Below are positions 8,420 through 17,534 of a stretch of 61,973 nt of DNA, in pieces. A program made the translations under genes and the position numbers. Below the pieces are notes generated by a model that did not search any database, was not told where the DNA came from, and worked only from the letters and a program-made list of their open reading frames with translations. The stretch is from the NCBI GenBank assembly GCA_012518875.1, contig JAAYRI010000025.1, positions 1 through 61,973 on the forward strand, read 5' to 3'. Each line of letters opens with the position of its first letter. Position 1 is the first letter of the stretch. The stretch comes from Peptococcaceae bacterium (GTDB lineage Bacteria; Bacillota; Desulfotomaculia; Desulfotomaculales; Pelotomaculaceae).

Positions 8420-9358
8420 TTATTTTTCCCGGGCCATTTTAACCAGCCGATCGATGAGATCAGGAAACTCAATCCCGGCAGCCCTGGCTGCATCAGGAAA
8501 AAGACTGGTCTCTGTCATGCCGGGCATGGTGTTTATCTCCAGGATATATGGCAAACCATCATTTCCCAAAATAAAGTCGATCCGGGCCAGTCCCCGGCAG
8601 CCGATTGCTTTATAGGTACTAGTAGCAAGACCCTTTATCTGTTCCTGACTTTCTGTGGAAATTCGTGGTGGGATAATATGTTCACTCATGCCCACGGTGT
8701 ATTTAGCATTATAGTCATAAACACCCGTAGCAGACACTATCTCTATCAGTGGCAAGGCAATAGGCTTCTCGTTGCCCAGCACTGAAGCAGTAAGCTCGAT
8801 TCCCTCAATAAATTGCTCCACCATGGCAACAGGATCATATTTAAAAGCCAGGGTAAATGCCTCAGCCAGTTCGCTCCTTTGTCTGACAAATGAGATGCCG
8901 ATTGTCGATCCTTGGGTTGGTGCCTTCACCACAAGAGGCAAATCCATTTCCCCCAGCACCTGTTCACAGATGTTTTTTAAGCCTACTGCCGTGGCTGTAG
9001 ACTTACTTATTGCTAAAAAACGAGGTGTGGGCAAACCCGCAAAAAGTAGCATCTTTTTACTGGCTATCTTATCCATGGCCAACGCGCTAGCCAGCACCCC
9101 CGAACCTGTGTAGGGAATATCCAGCATTTCAAGCATACCCTGAACAGCGCCATCTTCCCCGTACCTGCCATGCAGGGCCAGAAAAGCCAGATTTACACCT
9201 GCAGCCTTTATTTTTTCAGCAATATCGAAACCTACATCTATTTTTATAGTATCATAACCCTTGGTTTTAAGAGCATCATTAATGGCTGCGCCCGTTCTCA
9301 AGGAAACCTCCCGTTCTGATGAGCGGCCACCCATTAAAACACCAATTTTTAGCGCCAT
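8420..9358 (-). CDS. ddl: D-alanine--D-alanine ligase
   Basis: An ATP-grasp ligase that forms D-Ala-D-Ala for peptidoglycan. The N-terminus KIGVLMGGRSSEREVS is typical. The central ATP-grasp part carries KAPTQGSTIGIS, and the omega-loop region reads YDYNAKY, with the Tyr associated with dipeptide rather than D-Ala-D-lactate formation. The C-terminal Mg/ATP motif is EINTMPGMTE. Starting at the ATG at 9358 gives 312 residues; GGAGG stands eight bases upstream, whereas the earlier GTG overlaps the ribosome site. It appears to be first in an operon with deoC. Confidence 0.93.
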   Translation of the reverse strand: MALKIGVLMGGRSSEREVSLRTGAAINDALKTKGYDTIKIDVGFDIAEKIKAAGVNLAFLALHGRYGEDGAVQGMLEMLDIPYTGSGVLASALAMDKIASKKMLLFAGLPTPRFLAISKSTATAVGLKNICEQVLGEMDLPLVVKAPTQGSTIGISFVRQRSELAEAFTLAFKYDPVAMVEQFIEGIELTASVLGNEKPIALPLIEIVSATGVYDYNAKYTVGMSEHIIPPRISTESQEQIKGLATSTYKAIGCRGLARIDFILGNDGLPYILEINTMPGMTETSLFPDAARAAGIEFPDLIDRLVKMAREK

Positions 9359-9448
9359 TGTACCTACCTCCACGAATATATTTAATCAGGACTGATTTCA
9401 TTATATTCGTTCCCGGCTAAGAAAATCCTTCGGTCACAGTGTTTTCCC

Positions 9449-9477
9449 TTGACTCAAAAGGCATGAATTAATATAAT
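9449..9477 (+). promoter_or_regulatory. Promoter of tRNA-Trp
   Basis: TTGACT (9449-9454), a 17-base spacer and TATAAT (9472-9477), about 43 bases before the mature tRNA. Confidence 0.85.
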
Positions 9478-9519
9478 AATGTTTGGATCAAGTAAGTTAC
9501 CCGACATTCATTATTATAC

Positions 9520-9594
9520 AGGGGAGTAGCTCAATGGTAGAGCACTGGTCTCCAAAACCAGGTGCTGCAGGTTCGAGTCCTGTCTCCCCTGCCA
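9520..9594 (+). tRNA. tRNA-Trp (CCA anticodon)
   Basis: A 75-base cloverleaf with acceptor AGGGGAG/CTCCCCT, discriminator G and encoded CCA at 9592-9594. The anticodon stem CTGGT/ACCAG encloses CTCCAAA with anticodon CCA at 9552-9554. The T arm is GCAGG-TTCGAGT-CCTGT. Confidence 0.97.
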
Positions 9595-9603
9595 GTAAAT
9601 ATA

Positions 9604-9630
9604 GACCCCCGCTGGGGTCCTATTTTTTTA
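9604..9630 (+). terminator. Intrinsic terminator of tRNA-Trp
   Basis: GACCCC/GGGGTC stem with a CGCT loop followed by TATTTTTTT, ten bases after the tRNA. Confidence 0.88.
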
Positions 9631-9740
9631 GCTTTTATAGACATAATTATTATGGGACAATAGAAAACCCCATGTGCAAAACCCAGGGGCTGAGCAAATG
9701 ATGCTGCCTCATTAATTTTTTTGTTTTTCTTTGTTTCTGT

Positions 9741-9968
9741 TTATTTTTGTGGTGGAAAGCAACCGGAACACTGAGGCCTGGTGCTATCCTGCCCAATTTC
9801 CTCCAGCACAATATCAATTGCTCTGGCCAGTATGCCATTGAACATACCAAAAAGTTCATGTACCGTTGTGTCTTTTGTAACATTAATTGAAAGATCGTTC
9901 ATTGCCCTCTCAATATATTCTGCCCCTTTGCTTTTGTTCTGCAAAAAATAACTTAAATCCATATCCAC
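9741..9968 (-). CDS. Small conserved-looking protein with C-terminal CxxC
   Basis: A protein of roughly 75 residues that I do not recognise. It is mostly helical by composition (ERAMNDLSIN, ELFGMFNGILARAIDIVLEEIG) and ends in a short tail with CSGC, which could bind zinc or an Fe-S ligand. The start is uncertain: GTG at 9968 lies nine bases after AAAGGA, an ATG follows at 9962, and a TTG at 9986 is also in frame. It follows the EF-G-like gene but is separated from it by that gene's terminator, so it must have its own promoter. Confidence 0.55.
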   Translation of the reverse strand: MDMDLSYFLQNKSKGAEYIERAMNDLSINVTKDTTVHELFGMFNGILARAIDIVLEEIGQDSTRPQCSGCFPPQK

Positions 9969-9999
9969 CCCAGCACATCCTTTCAATTTAATTATAGTA

Positions 10000-10028
10000 A
10001 AAAAAGCGGGTGTGCAACCCCGCTTTTT
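10000..10028 (-). terminator. Intrinsic terminator of the EF-G-like gene
   Basis: GCGGG/CCCGC stem flanked by A and T runs. On the reverse strand it abuts the stop codon at 10029 and is followed by T residues. It could also act on the opposite strand. Confidence 0.75.
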
Positions 10029-12044
10029 TTATTTTTCAGCCTCAGCTTCAGCTTTTGTCTTTTTAATGATGTCTTCAGCCTGGCGGGCAGGTACCTCTTC
10101 ATAACTGCTAAATTCCATGGTAAATGAACCGCGGCCCTGGGTCATTGATTTAAGGTCGATAGCATAACGGTACATTTGTGAAAGGGGAACAGTAGCCATA
10201 ATTTTTGTTAGCCGTCCAACCTGATCAGTCCCCAGCACCCGGCCACGCTTAGTATTAAAATCACCGATAATATCACCCATAAAGTTTTCCGGCACCATAA
10301 CCTCCACATTCATAATTGGTTCCAGTATGATCGGTTTGGCCTGTAATGCTCCTTTTTTAAAAGCCAGCGATGCTGCTATTTTAAAGGCTAGCTCGGAAGA
10401 GTCCACAGTATGGTATGAACCGTCATACAATGTGGCCTTGATCCCGGTTGTGGGAAAGCCGGCCAGTACCCCTTCCTGTAGGGCCTCACGCAGCCCTTTT
10501 TCCACTGCTGGAAAGTATTGCTTGGGAACTGAACCACCGAATATTTCCTCCTCAAATACAAAATCCTCTTCCGGACAGGGTTCAAAACGCATCCAAACAT
10601 GGCCGTATTGTCCCCTACCGCCTGATTGTTTTTTGTGTTTTCCTTCTACCTCTACCTTGGCCCTGATAGTCTCCCGGTAGGGCACCTTTGGGTCCTCTAT
10701 TTCCACGTCAACCCCAAATTTACGCTTGAGTTTTTCGATCATTGTATTGATATGCAGTTCACCCATACCGGTTAGCAAGGTCTGCTTAATCTCACTGTTT
10801 TTTTCCACCCTCATGGATGGATCCTCCTCCAAAAGTCTGGACAGGCCATCCCCCAATTTATCCTCATCATTTTTACTCTTGGGAGCAATAGCCACAGTTA
10901 AGGTGGGTGTTGGGAAATCAATTCCCTCCAGAGTCACAGGGTGATCCTTGTCACACAATGTATCGCCTGTGCCGGTATCTTGAAGTTTGACCACAACAGC
11001 AAGATCCCCTGTGGGAACAACATCTGTGGTCGTAGTGTTTTTGCCACGGACAAAGAGCACATTGCCAATCTTTTCGATTTTTTCTTTGCTGCTGTTAAAG
11101 GCAGTTGTGTCACTCTTGAAGCTGCCGCCGTATACACGCAGAAAATTCATTTTGCCCACGTAAGGGTCAGCAATGGTCTTGAATACCAGGGTTGACATAC
11201 TGTCCCCATTTTCCTCCGGTGCCGGCATAAAGTCTGCTACAAAATCCATCAAATGAGCGGCGCCAATATTTTTGGTAGCTGATCCGGTCAAAACAGGGAC
11301 TACATTGCGCAGGGCGATACTCTTTTTTAATCCGTCTTTTATCTCTTCTGGGCTTAGTTCCTCACCTTCGAGATATTTCATGGTCAGCTCATCATCACCC
11401 TCGGCAGCTGCTTCAATTAACTGTTCGCGGTAGAGATCCACCTCATCAGCAAGGTTAGCCGGTATGGGTATTTGTTTTCCTTTTCCTTCCCCTTCATAAG
11501 CAACACCACTGATCATATCTACCACACCGCTAAAGGTATCAAAGGATCCGAGAGGAATCTGCACCGGAACAAAATTAGCCTTGAACTTTGATTTAAGATC
11601 ACCCAGCACTTTTTCAAAATTTGCATTTTCCCGGTCCATTTTATTTATGAAAACAATTCTAGGCAGGTTGTATTCATCTGCTATGTCCCATATAACCTCA
11701 TGCTGGACCTCAACACCGTCCACAGCCGATAACACGAACATAGCCGAATCCGATACCCTTAATGCACCTTTAACCTCGCCTATAAAGTCCGAAAAACCAG
11801 GTGTATCCAGCAGGTTGATCTTAATACCGTTCCATTCACATGGAACCAAACTGGTGTGAATAGTAATTTGTTTTGATATTTCTTCCGGGTGGTAATCAGA
11901 AACTGTTGTGCCGTCTTCCACCCTACCCAGGCGGGACAGAATCCCGGTATTAAAGAGCATTGCCTCTACCAGGGAGGTTTTACCGGCACCACCGTGTGCT
12001 ACCACCCCCAGGTTGCGTATTTGCCCGGTTTGATAATTCCTCAA
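10029..12044 (-). CDS. Elongation factor G-like translational GTPase (EF-G II/FusA2 type)
   Basis: A 671-residue five-domain translational GTPase. The G1 loop is AHGGAGKTS near residues 16-24, where canonical EF-G has AHIDAGKTT. G3 is DTPGFSDF and G4 NKMD. Domain IV carries the RGQYGHVW region and the C-terminus follows the EF-G pattern. The altered G1 loop and slightly short length identify the EF-G II/FusA2 paralogue group, not the primary factor beside rpsL-rpsG-tuf. Its exact role (ribosome rescue, stress) is unsettled in the family. The start is TTG at 12042-12044 with AGGAGG eight bases upstream. It is monocistronic with its own terminator. Confidence 0.88.
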   Translation of the reverse strand: MRNYQTGQIRNLGVVAHGGAGKTSLVEAMLFNTGILSRLGRVEDGTTVSDYHPEEISKQITIHTSLVPCEWNGIKINLLDTPGFSDFIGEVKGALRVSDSAMFVLSAVDGVEVQHEVIWDIADEYNLPRIVFINKMDRENANFEKVLGDLKSKFKANFVPVQIPLGSFDTFSGVVDMISGVAYEGEGKGKQIPIPANLADEVDLYREQLIEAAAEGDDELTMKYLEGEELSPEEIKDGLKKSIALRNVVPVLTGSATKNIGAAHLMDFVADFMPAPEENGDSMSTLVFKTIADPYVGKMNFLRVYGGSFKSDTTAFNSSKEKIEKIGNVLFVRGKNTTTTDVVPTGDLAVVVKLQDTGTGDTLCDKDHPVTLEGIDFPTPTLTVAIAPKSKNDEDKLGDGLSRLLEEDPSMRVEKNSEIKQTLLTGMGELHINTMIEKLKRKFGVDVEIEDPKVPYRETIRAKVEVEGKHKKQSGGRGQYGHVWMRFEPCPEEDFVFEEEIFGGSVPKQYFPAVEKGLREALQEGVLAGFPTTGIKATLYDGSYHTVDSSELAFKIAASLAFKKGALQAKPIILEPIMNVEVMVPENFMGDIIGDFNTKRGRVLGTDQVGRLTKIMATVPLSQMYRYAIDLKSMTQGRGSFTMEFSSYEEVPARQAEDIIKKTKAEAEAEK

Positions 12045-12419
12045 AATATGTGCCTCCTTTTGTAAATAATGGTTCCCCTAAACAGACTTTATATACTTAT
12101 TTAAAACCAAAACTGGGCCAATATGGATAAAAACAAAAAAGAAGAACCTTCTGGAAGTTCAACTGTTGTTAAAATTAGCTGCCCAAGTCTTAACCCAATT
12201 AAAGTTCCTTAGTATTTTACAGATGGTATTTCTACAGTAAATCTTTAAAATCCTTGTTTTTTTAGAAATTGAATTTATTTTTTATAAAAATCCTAGCCAA
12301 CTAGAACATCAACCATTCATAGGAAAAATAAGGCCGAATAGGTATAATGAGGAACCACCTCCCTACCAAATTTCATTGATCACAAAAGGGTAATGGGTAA
12401 AGGAAGGAAAGGTCTTACA
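12045..12419. other. 375-base divergent intergenic region
   Basis: An AT-rich spacer between the divergent EF-G-like and spoVB genes, so it must hold both promoters. A TATAAT at 12343-12348 faces spoVB but lacks a convincing -35. No open frame with a ribosome site, RNA gene or obvious riboswitch fold was seen. Confidence 0.5.
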
Positions 12420-13967
12420 ATGGCTAAACAATCATTCGTATATGGTGCTCTATTTCTTGTATTGTCCGCCTCTTTTAACAAAATCCTGGGTTTTGTCTAT
12501 CAAATATTGATGATTAGGCTCATCCTTCCCGAAGGCATGGGACTTGTGGCCATGGTTTACCCTATATATGTCCTGATTATTGTTTTGGCTACAGCCGGTA
12601 TACCCGTGGCTATTGCCAAGCTGGTAGCAGAGGAAATGGCAATGAATAACCCACGTGGTGCCTATAGAATATTTTTTACCTGTTTTATACTCTTAATCCT
12701 TACAAGTGTTTCGCTCAGTATCATTTGTTTACTATCTACACCGTTTTTACTTAAATATGTTTTTCCCAACCCAAAGGTTTATTATATTTTCCTAAGTCTA
12801 TTGCCAGGGGTAACAATTGTAGCATTATGTTCGGCTATTAGAGGGTTCTTCCAGGGTTTACAAAAAATGAAGCCGATTGCCGCAAGTCAGTCGTTAGAAC
12901 AACTAGTAAGAGTTATGTCCGGCCTTTTTTTTGCTCGTCTGTTTTTACCGAAAGGGGTGGAATATGCCGCAATTGGGGCCTCGCTTGGTGTAGTAATCGG
13001 TGAACTATCAGGATTTCTATTGATTACTATTTTTTATTTTAGGTGTCGTTCCAGGCCACCTGCCCAGGCATCCGTTGATCCGGCCAAATGTAGTGCCGGC
13101 AGCCTGGCGGCAAGAATATCCAGCCTGGCGGTGCCGGTCACATTGACACGGTTTGTTTCTACATTCTTTCTATCCCTCGATGCCATACTGATACCGCATC
13201 GCCTGCAGGTTAGCGGCATCAGTTTAGCAGGGGCCACCGCTATATATGGACAGTTTGTAGGCATAGCCCAAAGCCTTCTATTCGTGCCGGGCATAATTAC
13301 TATGTCCCTGGCCACCGCTTTAGTCCCTGCCATATCAGATGCCATTTCTATAGACAAATTTCACCTCGTGCGTTCTAGGTGTGAGACAGCAATTAGAATG
13401 ACCATCCTGGCCGGCATACCCTTTGCAGTTATATTTATTCTTCTTGGTAATAGAATCTGCGGCTATGTTTTCGGTTACCCGGAGGCAGGAAATAGTTTAA
13501 GAATCCTTGCCATGGGTGGACCCTTCCTTTATCTGCAGCAAACCACCACCGGCATCCTGCACGGCATGGGAAAGGCTGTCCTCCCCTTTAAAAACCTTTT
13601 TATAGCCTCAATTTTTAAGCTATGTGCCCTTTTCTATCTAACCGGGTTGCCACATCTGGGCATTTATGGCGCCGCTGCCGCCACAGCCACAAGTTTCGCC
13701 TTGATGGCTATTTTGAACATGATCGATATCAGAAATCAAACCGGACTAATTATTGACGTTAAAAGAATAATATTAAAACCGTTGGCAGCGGCCACTGCAA
13801 TGGCTATAGTGCTCTTCTTCTCATATGAAACCCTTTCCGGTCAGGCCGGTTCAGAAATGTTTGTCATGTTCAGCTCCATGGCTGCAGGTGTTTTGGGGTA
13901 TATGCTGTTGTTGATCATTAACGGGGGGATTGATAAAAAAGATTTATCAATGCTAAGGGGGTTATAG
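12420..13967 (+). CDS. spoVB: Stage V sporulation protein B / MurJ-like MOP-family flippase
   Basis: A 515-residue polytopic membrane protein of the MOP exporter superfamily (MurJ/SpoVB/Wzx). It has about 14 hydrophobic segments, beginning with a characteristic N-terminus (FVYGALFLVLSASFNKILGF) and containing YQILMIRLILPEGMGLVAM. SpoVB-type proteins are thought to move lipid-linked cell-wall precursors for spore cortex synthesis. The start at 12420 is preferred over the upstream ATG at 12393 because GGAAAGG sits seven bases before it. The 3' end overlaps the convergent surE gene by six bases. Confidence 0.85.
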   Translation: MAKQSFVYGALFLVLSASFNKILGFVYQILMIRLILPEGMGLVAMVYPIYVLIIVLATAGIPVAIAKLVAEEMAMNNPRGAYRIFFTCFILLILTSVSLSIICLLSTPFLLKYVFPNPKVYYIFLSLLPGVTIVALCSAIRGFFQGLQKMKPIAASQSLEQLVRVMSGLFFARLFLPKGVEYAAIGASLGVVIGELSGFLLITIFYFRCRSRPPAQASVDPAKCSAGSLAARISSLAVPVTLTRFVSTFFLSLDAILIPHRLQVSGISLAGATAIYGQFVGIAQSLLFVPGIITMSLATALVPAISDAISIDKFHLVRSRCETAIRMTILAGIPFAVIFILLGNRICGYVFGYPEAGNSLRILAMGGPFLYLQQTTTGILHGMGKAVLPFKNLFIASIFKLCALFYLTGLPHLGIYGAAAATATSFALMAILNMIDIRNQTGLIIDVKRIILKPLAAATAMAIVLFFSYETLSGQAGSEMFVMFSSMAAGVLGYMLLLIINGGIDKKDLSMLRGL

Positions 13968-14735
13968 ATCAGGCGCCTGGCCGCCTATTTTTTTACAGAT
14001 GTTTTCCAGTCTATTCATAAAATCATAATCCGTCAGGTCAAATTGGACTGGGGTCATTGATATATATCCTTCCCTAATGGCCCAAACATCCGTCTCCGGG
14101 TCATCTTTGTCCAGATCAAAAGGTTCACCACCCATCCAAAAATAAACCCTGCCCCTGGGATCAATCCTTTTGTCGAATATATTTACATACCTTCTATCAC
14201 CCAACCTGGTCACTTTTATACCGCGGGGAGCACAGGGAGGCGTATTTATGTTTAGCAGGGTGCGCGGTGAAAGCTCGCCGTCTATAGCAGAAACCACTTC
14301 TTTAATTATTTTGGATGAAAAGGAAAAATCATTAAACTCAAAGCTGGCCAGTGATATGGCTATAGAAGGAATGTCGTTAATCATCCCTTCCACTGCCGCC
14401 GAAACGGTGCCTGAATAGAGTACATCCGTACCCAGGTTGGGCCCGAAATTTATTCCTGATACAACCAGGTCGGGTGGTTCCGGCAGTAATGCTTCTAGTC
14501 CCAATTTAACACAGTCGGCCGGGGTGCCGTCAACCTCCCAACCTATAGCGCTGGACCCTGGGTAAGTCCATTCCTTAACCCGTAGTGGTCTGTCCAGCGT
14601 GATTTTATGACCGGTGGCGCTTCTTTCACGATCCGGTGCCACAACATAGACCTGATGCTGATCCTGCAGTGATTCCCTCAATGCATTTAAGCCGGTGGCC
14701 CGGATACCGTCATCGTTACTAATTAATATTTTCAT
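13962..14735 (-). CDS. surE: 5'/3'-nucleotidase SurE
   Basis: A 257-residue metal-dependent nucleoside monophosphate phosphatase. The N-terminal signature MKILISNDDG contains the Asp-Asp metal ligands. APDRERSATGH and the SGINFGPNLGTDVLYSGTV block, with its active-site Asn and Ser, follow. It probably works in nucleotide salvage or stress survival. GGAG lies seven bases before the ATG and overlaps the end of the upstream YpmA-like gene, indicating a two-gene operon. Confidence 0.93.
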   Translation of the reverse strand: MKILISNDDGIRATGLNALRESLQDQHQVYVVAPDRERSATGHKITLDRPLRVKEWTYPGSSAIGWEVDGTPADCVKLGLEALLPEPPDLVVSGINFGPNLGTDVLYSGTVSAAVEGMINDIPSIAISLASFEFNDFSFSSKIIKEVVSAIDGELSPRTLLNINTPPCAPRGIKVTRLGDRRYVNIFDKRIDPRGRVYFWMGGEPFDLDKDDPETDVWAIREGYISMTPVQFDLTDYDFMNRLENICKKIGGQAPDL

Positions 14736-14747
14736 AATCCGTCTCCA

Positions 14748-14936
14748 TTAAATTTCATAGATAGAAATACTCATAGTCTCGTTTAATTTGTTTTTTGTTA
14801 GCCCAAAGATGACTCCTTTATCCTTTAAGGTTTTGTTTAAAAAATCAACTACCTTGTACATATCATCATATGTTTTGAAGCTCCTTACGGCAATTAAATC
14901 AAGTCCTGCTCCCCCAGAATGCTTTATTTCTTTCAT
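14748..14936 (-). CDS. YpmA-like small protein (DUF4264 type)
   Basis: A 62-residue cytoplasmic protein resembling Bacillus YpmA: RSFKTYDDMYKVVDFLNKTL, then a short linker and VIFGLTKN, ending in a hydrophobic ISIYEI. The function of the family is unknown. GGAGG lies 15 bases before the ATG, longer than usual, and no better in-frame start exists between. It immediately precedes surE. Confidence 0.65.
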   Translation of the reverse strand: MKEIKHSGGAGLDLIAVRSFKTYDDMYKVVDFLNKTLKDKGVIFGLTKNKLNETMSISIYEI

Positions 14937-15007
14937 GTCTAGAAATGGCCACCTCCACTAGGGATATTCAATACAAATATGCGAACGCGTCACCAATTTG
15001 GACCCAA

Positions 15008-15568
15008 TTATCCCTTAATTAGAGAGAATGCCTCCGCCCTGGTGGCTTCGTTCTTTTGAAACCCACCCCTTACAGCTGAGGTTATGGTTTTTGATCCTGG
15101 CTTTTTCACACCCCGAAATGTCATACACATATGCTCCGCCTCAATTACAACCAGGACACCGTATGCATTTAATGTGTTCATGATACTGTCTGCAATTTGG
15201 GTTGTCAGACGTTCCTGTAGCTGGGGCCGTCGGGCATAACCGTCCACTACCCGCGCTAATTTCGAAAGACCGGTAACATTTCCTTTGCGGGGTATATAGG
15301 CCACATGCGCTTTACCGTAAAATGGCAACAAGTGATGCTCGCACATGGAGTATAACGGGATATCTTTTACGATTACCATTTCATTATGCTGTTCGGAAAA
15401 TATTTTTTCTAAATGTTTTTCGGGGTCTTCGTGCAATCCTTTGAATATTTCTGCGTACATTCTTGCCACCCTGGCCGGTGTTTCCCTAAGACCCTCCCGC
15501 TCAGGGTTTTCACCAATAGCCTCGAGAATTAGTCTAACAGCGTGTTTAATTTTCTTTTCATCAAACAT
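15008..15568 (-). CDS. folE: GTP cyclohydrolase I
   Basis: Converts GTP to 7,8-dihydroneopterin triphosphate at the start of folate (or queuosine precursor) synthesis. The 186-residue protein has zinc ligands Cys76 and His79 in [10 protein letters not shown] and Cys148 in [11 protein letters not shown], the substrate loop [11 protein letters not shown], and the C-terminal [11 protein letters not shown]. Its length is normal for the family. GGGGAG lies eight bases before the ATG. No other folate gene is adjacent, although MetF/MetV later in the window use folate. Confidence 0.95.
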   Translation of the reverse strand: MFDEKKIKHAVRLILEAIGENPEREGLRETPARVARMYAEIFKGLHEDPEKHLEKIFSEQHNEMVIVKDIPLYSMCEHHLLPFYGKAHVAYIPRKGNVTGLSKLARVVDGYARRPQLQERLTTQIADSIMNTLNAYGVLVVIEAEHMCMTFRGVKKPGSKTITSAVRGGFQKNEATRAEAFSLIKG

Positions 15569-15723
15569 TTTCGGCTCTCCCCGTAAAATATTACTATATA
15601 AATTACTTACATCTGGTTTTCTTAGAATACATTCCCGTCCTCATTATAATTTTCCCCTGATTAAAATTGATATTCTTACAAACAATAAACACTGACAACA
15701 ACATTTTTACCGGAGGTATTTAA

Positions 15724-15900
15724 ATGGGTAGGTTTACAAAAGGAAACAACTTTGTCCACAAAAAAACCGGCTCAGCTACAATGATCAACCTGGATGGCGG
15801 GGAACATGATTTTGTTGATAGTGATGCAATAGCCGACAAAAAGAACAAAATAAAACCAAAAAAACAAACAAGGCTAGCCAGCCGGCCTAAAAACAAATAA
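15724..15900 (+). CDS. Small basic unknown protein (58 aa)
   Basis: A 58-residue frame with GGAGG seven bases before the ATG. The first half (MGRFTKGNNFVHKKTGSATM, then an acidic segment with DGGEHDFVDSD) is mixed. The last 25 residues are strongly basic (DKKNKIKPKKQTRLASRPKNK). It has no transmembrane segment or cysteine. I do not recognise it; the tail suggests nucleic-acid or membrane-surface binding, possibly a small spore-type protein. It is divergent from folE. Confidence 0.6.
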   Translation: MGRFTKGNNFVHKKTGSATMINLDGGEHDFVDSDAIADKKNKIKPKKQTRLASRPKNK

Positions 15901-16101
15901 TCGACCGGCCCATGCCTGTTCCAATCGTGGTTACACTACATTAGCCTTTTTCCACTATGGTTCGGCATGAAATGAAAAAATCCCGGATGGTATGGCAGTG
16001 AATACTATAAGCAAGAAAATCCTGATCTTTATAGGTTTTAGTGTCATATTTAATAACTAGTTACATAAAGATAATTATAAATAGTTTCTGGGGGTGATGC
16101 A

Positions 16102-16494
16102 ATGTCTTTGGTAAATGGGGACAATATTATATCCGGGTTTAAACCAAATGCCATTATACAGGGGATAGTAATAACTCTGGTATTATCACTTGTTTTCAGT
16201 ATTGCTGCCGGTCTGATCTATCATTTTTCATCTTTAACCGAATTTGCTCTCCCATGGTTTGCTGTCGGGGTTCTGGCTGTGAGTTCATTTATAGGTTCCG
16301 CCGGAGCCGGAAGGAATGCCGGCACCATGGGAATTTATCATGGCGCCATTGTAGGTCTAGCCTTTTTTTTGATTGTTTGTCTGGTTGGCAGTCTTATTTT
16401 AACGAGTTTAGCTGCTACAGGAATTGTATATAAATTTATAGTCACCACAACCTCAGGAGCATTAGGTGGTATGGTTGGGGTCGGTATGTCATAA
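16102..16494 (+). CDS. TIGR04086-family membrane protein (YrzE-like)
   Basis: A 130-residue protein with four hydrophobic segments and Gly-rich turns (SSFIGSAGAGRNAGTMGIYHGAIVG cut across two helices). The pattern matches the Firmicute TIGR04086 putative membrane family, whose function is unknown. GGGGGTGAT lies just before the ATG. It stands alone, followed by a strong stem-loop and the convergent fdhD gene. The preceding 200 bases hold no recognised feature. Confidence 0.7.
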   Translation: MSLVNGDNIISGFKPNAIIQGIVITLVLSLVFSIAAGLIYHFSSLTEFALPWFAVGVLAVSSFIGSAGAGRNAGTMGIYHGAIVGLAFFLIVCLVGSLILTSLAATGIVYKFIVTTTSGALGGMVGVGMS

Positions 16495-16561
16495 TAATAA
16501 CTAAAAAACGTTGCCTAACACCAGGTTTAGATTTTACCCGATAATTTTTTCATCACAATAT

Positions 16562-16598
16562 ATAAAATACTTTGTCCATTGTGAACAAAGTATTTTAT
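16562..16598. terminator. Bidirectional terminator between TIGR04086 gene and fdhD
   Basis: A perfect 14-bp stem (16562-16575 with 16585-16598) and nine-base loop. A and T runs on both sides suit termination of both convergent genes. Confidence 0.75.
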
Positions 16599-16627
16599 TT
16601 GTTGTACCAGGCATCTACCGCCTACCA

Positions 16628-17422
16628 TTAGTAAATGATTTTTTCTTTATGACTATAAATGTTAAATTTTTGCCCCCGGGCAAAACCGATCACAGTAACA
16701 CCAAACCTATCGGCTAGTTCTAGGGCTAGTTGCGTAGGCGCTGATCGAGAAACCACCAAAGGTACTCCTCTTCGGACAGCCTTAATCAGTATTTCCGAGG
16801 ATACCCTACCACTCAACAAAAGGATTTTATCGGCATTATTTATTTGGTTCAAAAAAGAATAGCCGAGGACTCGGTCAACCGCATTATGTCGACCAATATC
16901 CTCATACATGACAAACATGTTTTTACTATCCGCCAGCGCCGCACCATGCACTCCACCAGTTAGACGGAAGGTGGAGGACTTTTCTTCCAGCAAATCGATC
17001 AGCCTCGGTACCATATCGGCTAAAAAGCCTGCTGAAGATTCAACCGGGGATAGTTTGTCCACATCATTGCCGGATGGTGAAGCCCCTTTTTTGTCAACAT
17101 TATAGCCGGCAGTCTGTTGTTGGTGGCCCTTTTTTTGGGTTGTCGCTGCGGTAGTCTCAACGCGCACCCATTTTTCTTTATCATTGCAGTTAATTTTTTT
17201 TATATCCCCTAGATCCTGCAAAAGTCCTTCGCTAAGCAAAAAACCCACGGCTAGCTCTCTATAGGCAATAGGTGAGCAAACCAGGGTAGCAATTTCTAGC
17301 CCGTTTAGGAATACCGTTAAAAACGCCTCATTTACAATCATGGTGTACCCTTGTTGCATGACACCCTCTTCATATAAAACAATATTTTGTTTTTGATATA
17401 TTGGCAATTGGATCCCAGACAT
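16628..17422 (-). CDS. fdhD: FdhD/NarQ-family protein lacking the catalytic cysteine loop
   Basis: A 264-residue FdhD homologue. FdhD transfers sulfur from a cysteine desulfurase to the molybdenum/tungsten cofactor of formate dehydrogenase. Conserved parts are present: AYRELAVGFLLSEGLL, TGGVHGAAL, EDIGRHNAVDRVLG, SGRVSSEILIKA and VSRSAPT. The surface loop that in Escherichia coli carries the essential Cys-x-x-Cys pair is here a polar insert (about residues 90-130, Gln/Gly/Ser/Asp rich) with no cysteine. Only two cysteines exist in the whole protein, both earlier. AGGAGG precedes the ATG. No formate dehydrogenase gene is in the window. Confidence 0.85.
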   Translation of the reverse strand: MSGIQLPIYQKQNIVLYEEGVMQQGYTMIVNEAFLTVFLNGLEIATLVCSPIAYRELAVGFLLSEGLLQDLGDIKKINCNDKEKWVRVETTAATTQKKGHQQQTAGYNVDKKGASPSGNDVDKLSPVESSAGFLADMVPRLIDLLEEKSSTFRLTGGVHGAALADSKNMFVMYEDIGRHNAVDRVLGYSFLNQINNADKILLLSGRVSSEILIKAVRRGVPLVVSRSAPTQLALELADRFGVTVIGFARGQKFNIYSHKEKIIY

Positions 17423-17534
17423 GACATTCCCTCCTGTTCGACAGCCCTTTGCTTTTTAAAAAACAATATACCCCTGAACATAATTATAGCATGATTAGAT
17501 TCTCCATAAGGAGTAGTATCTCCTTTCCCCATTA

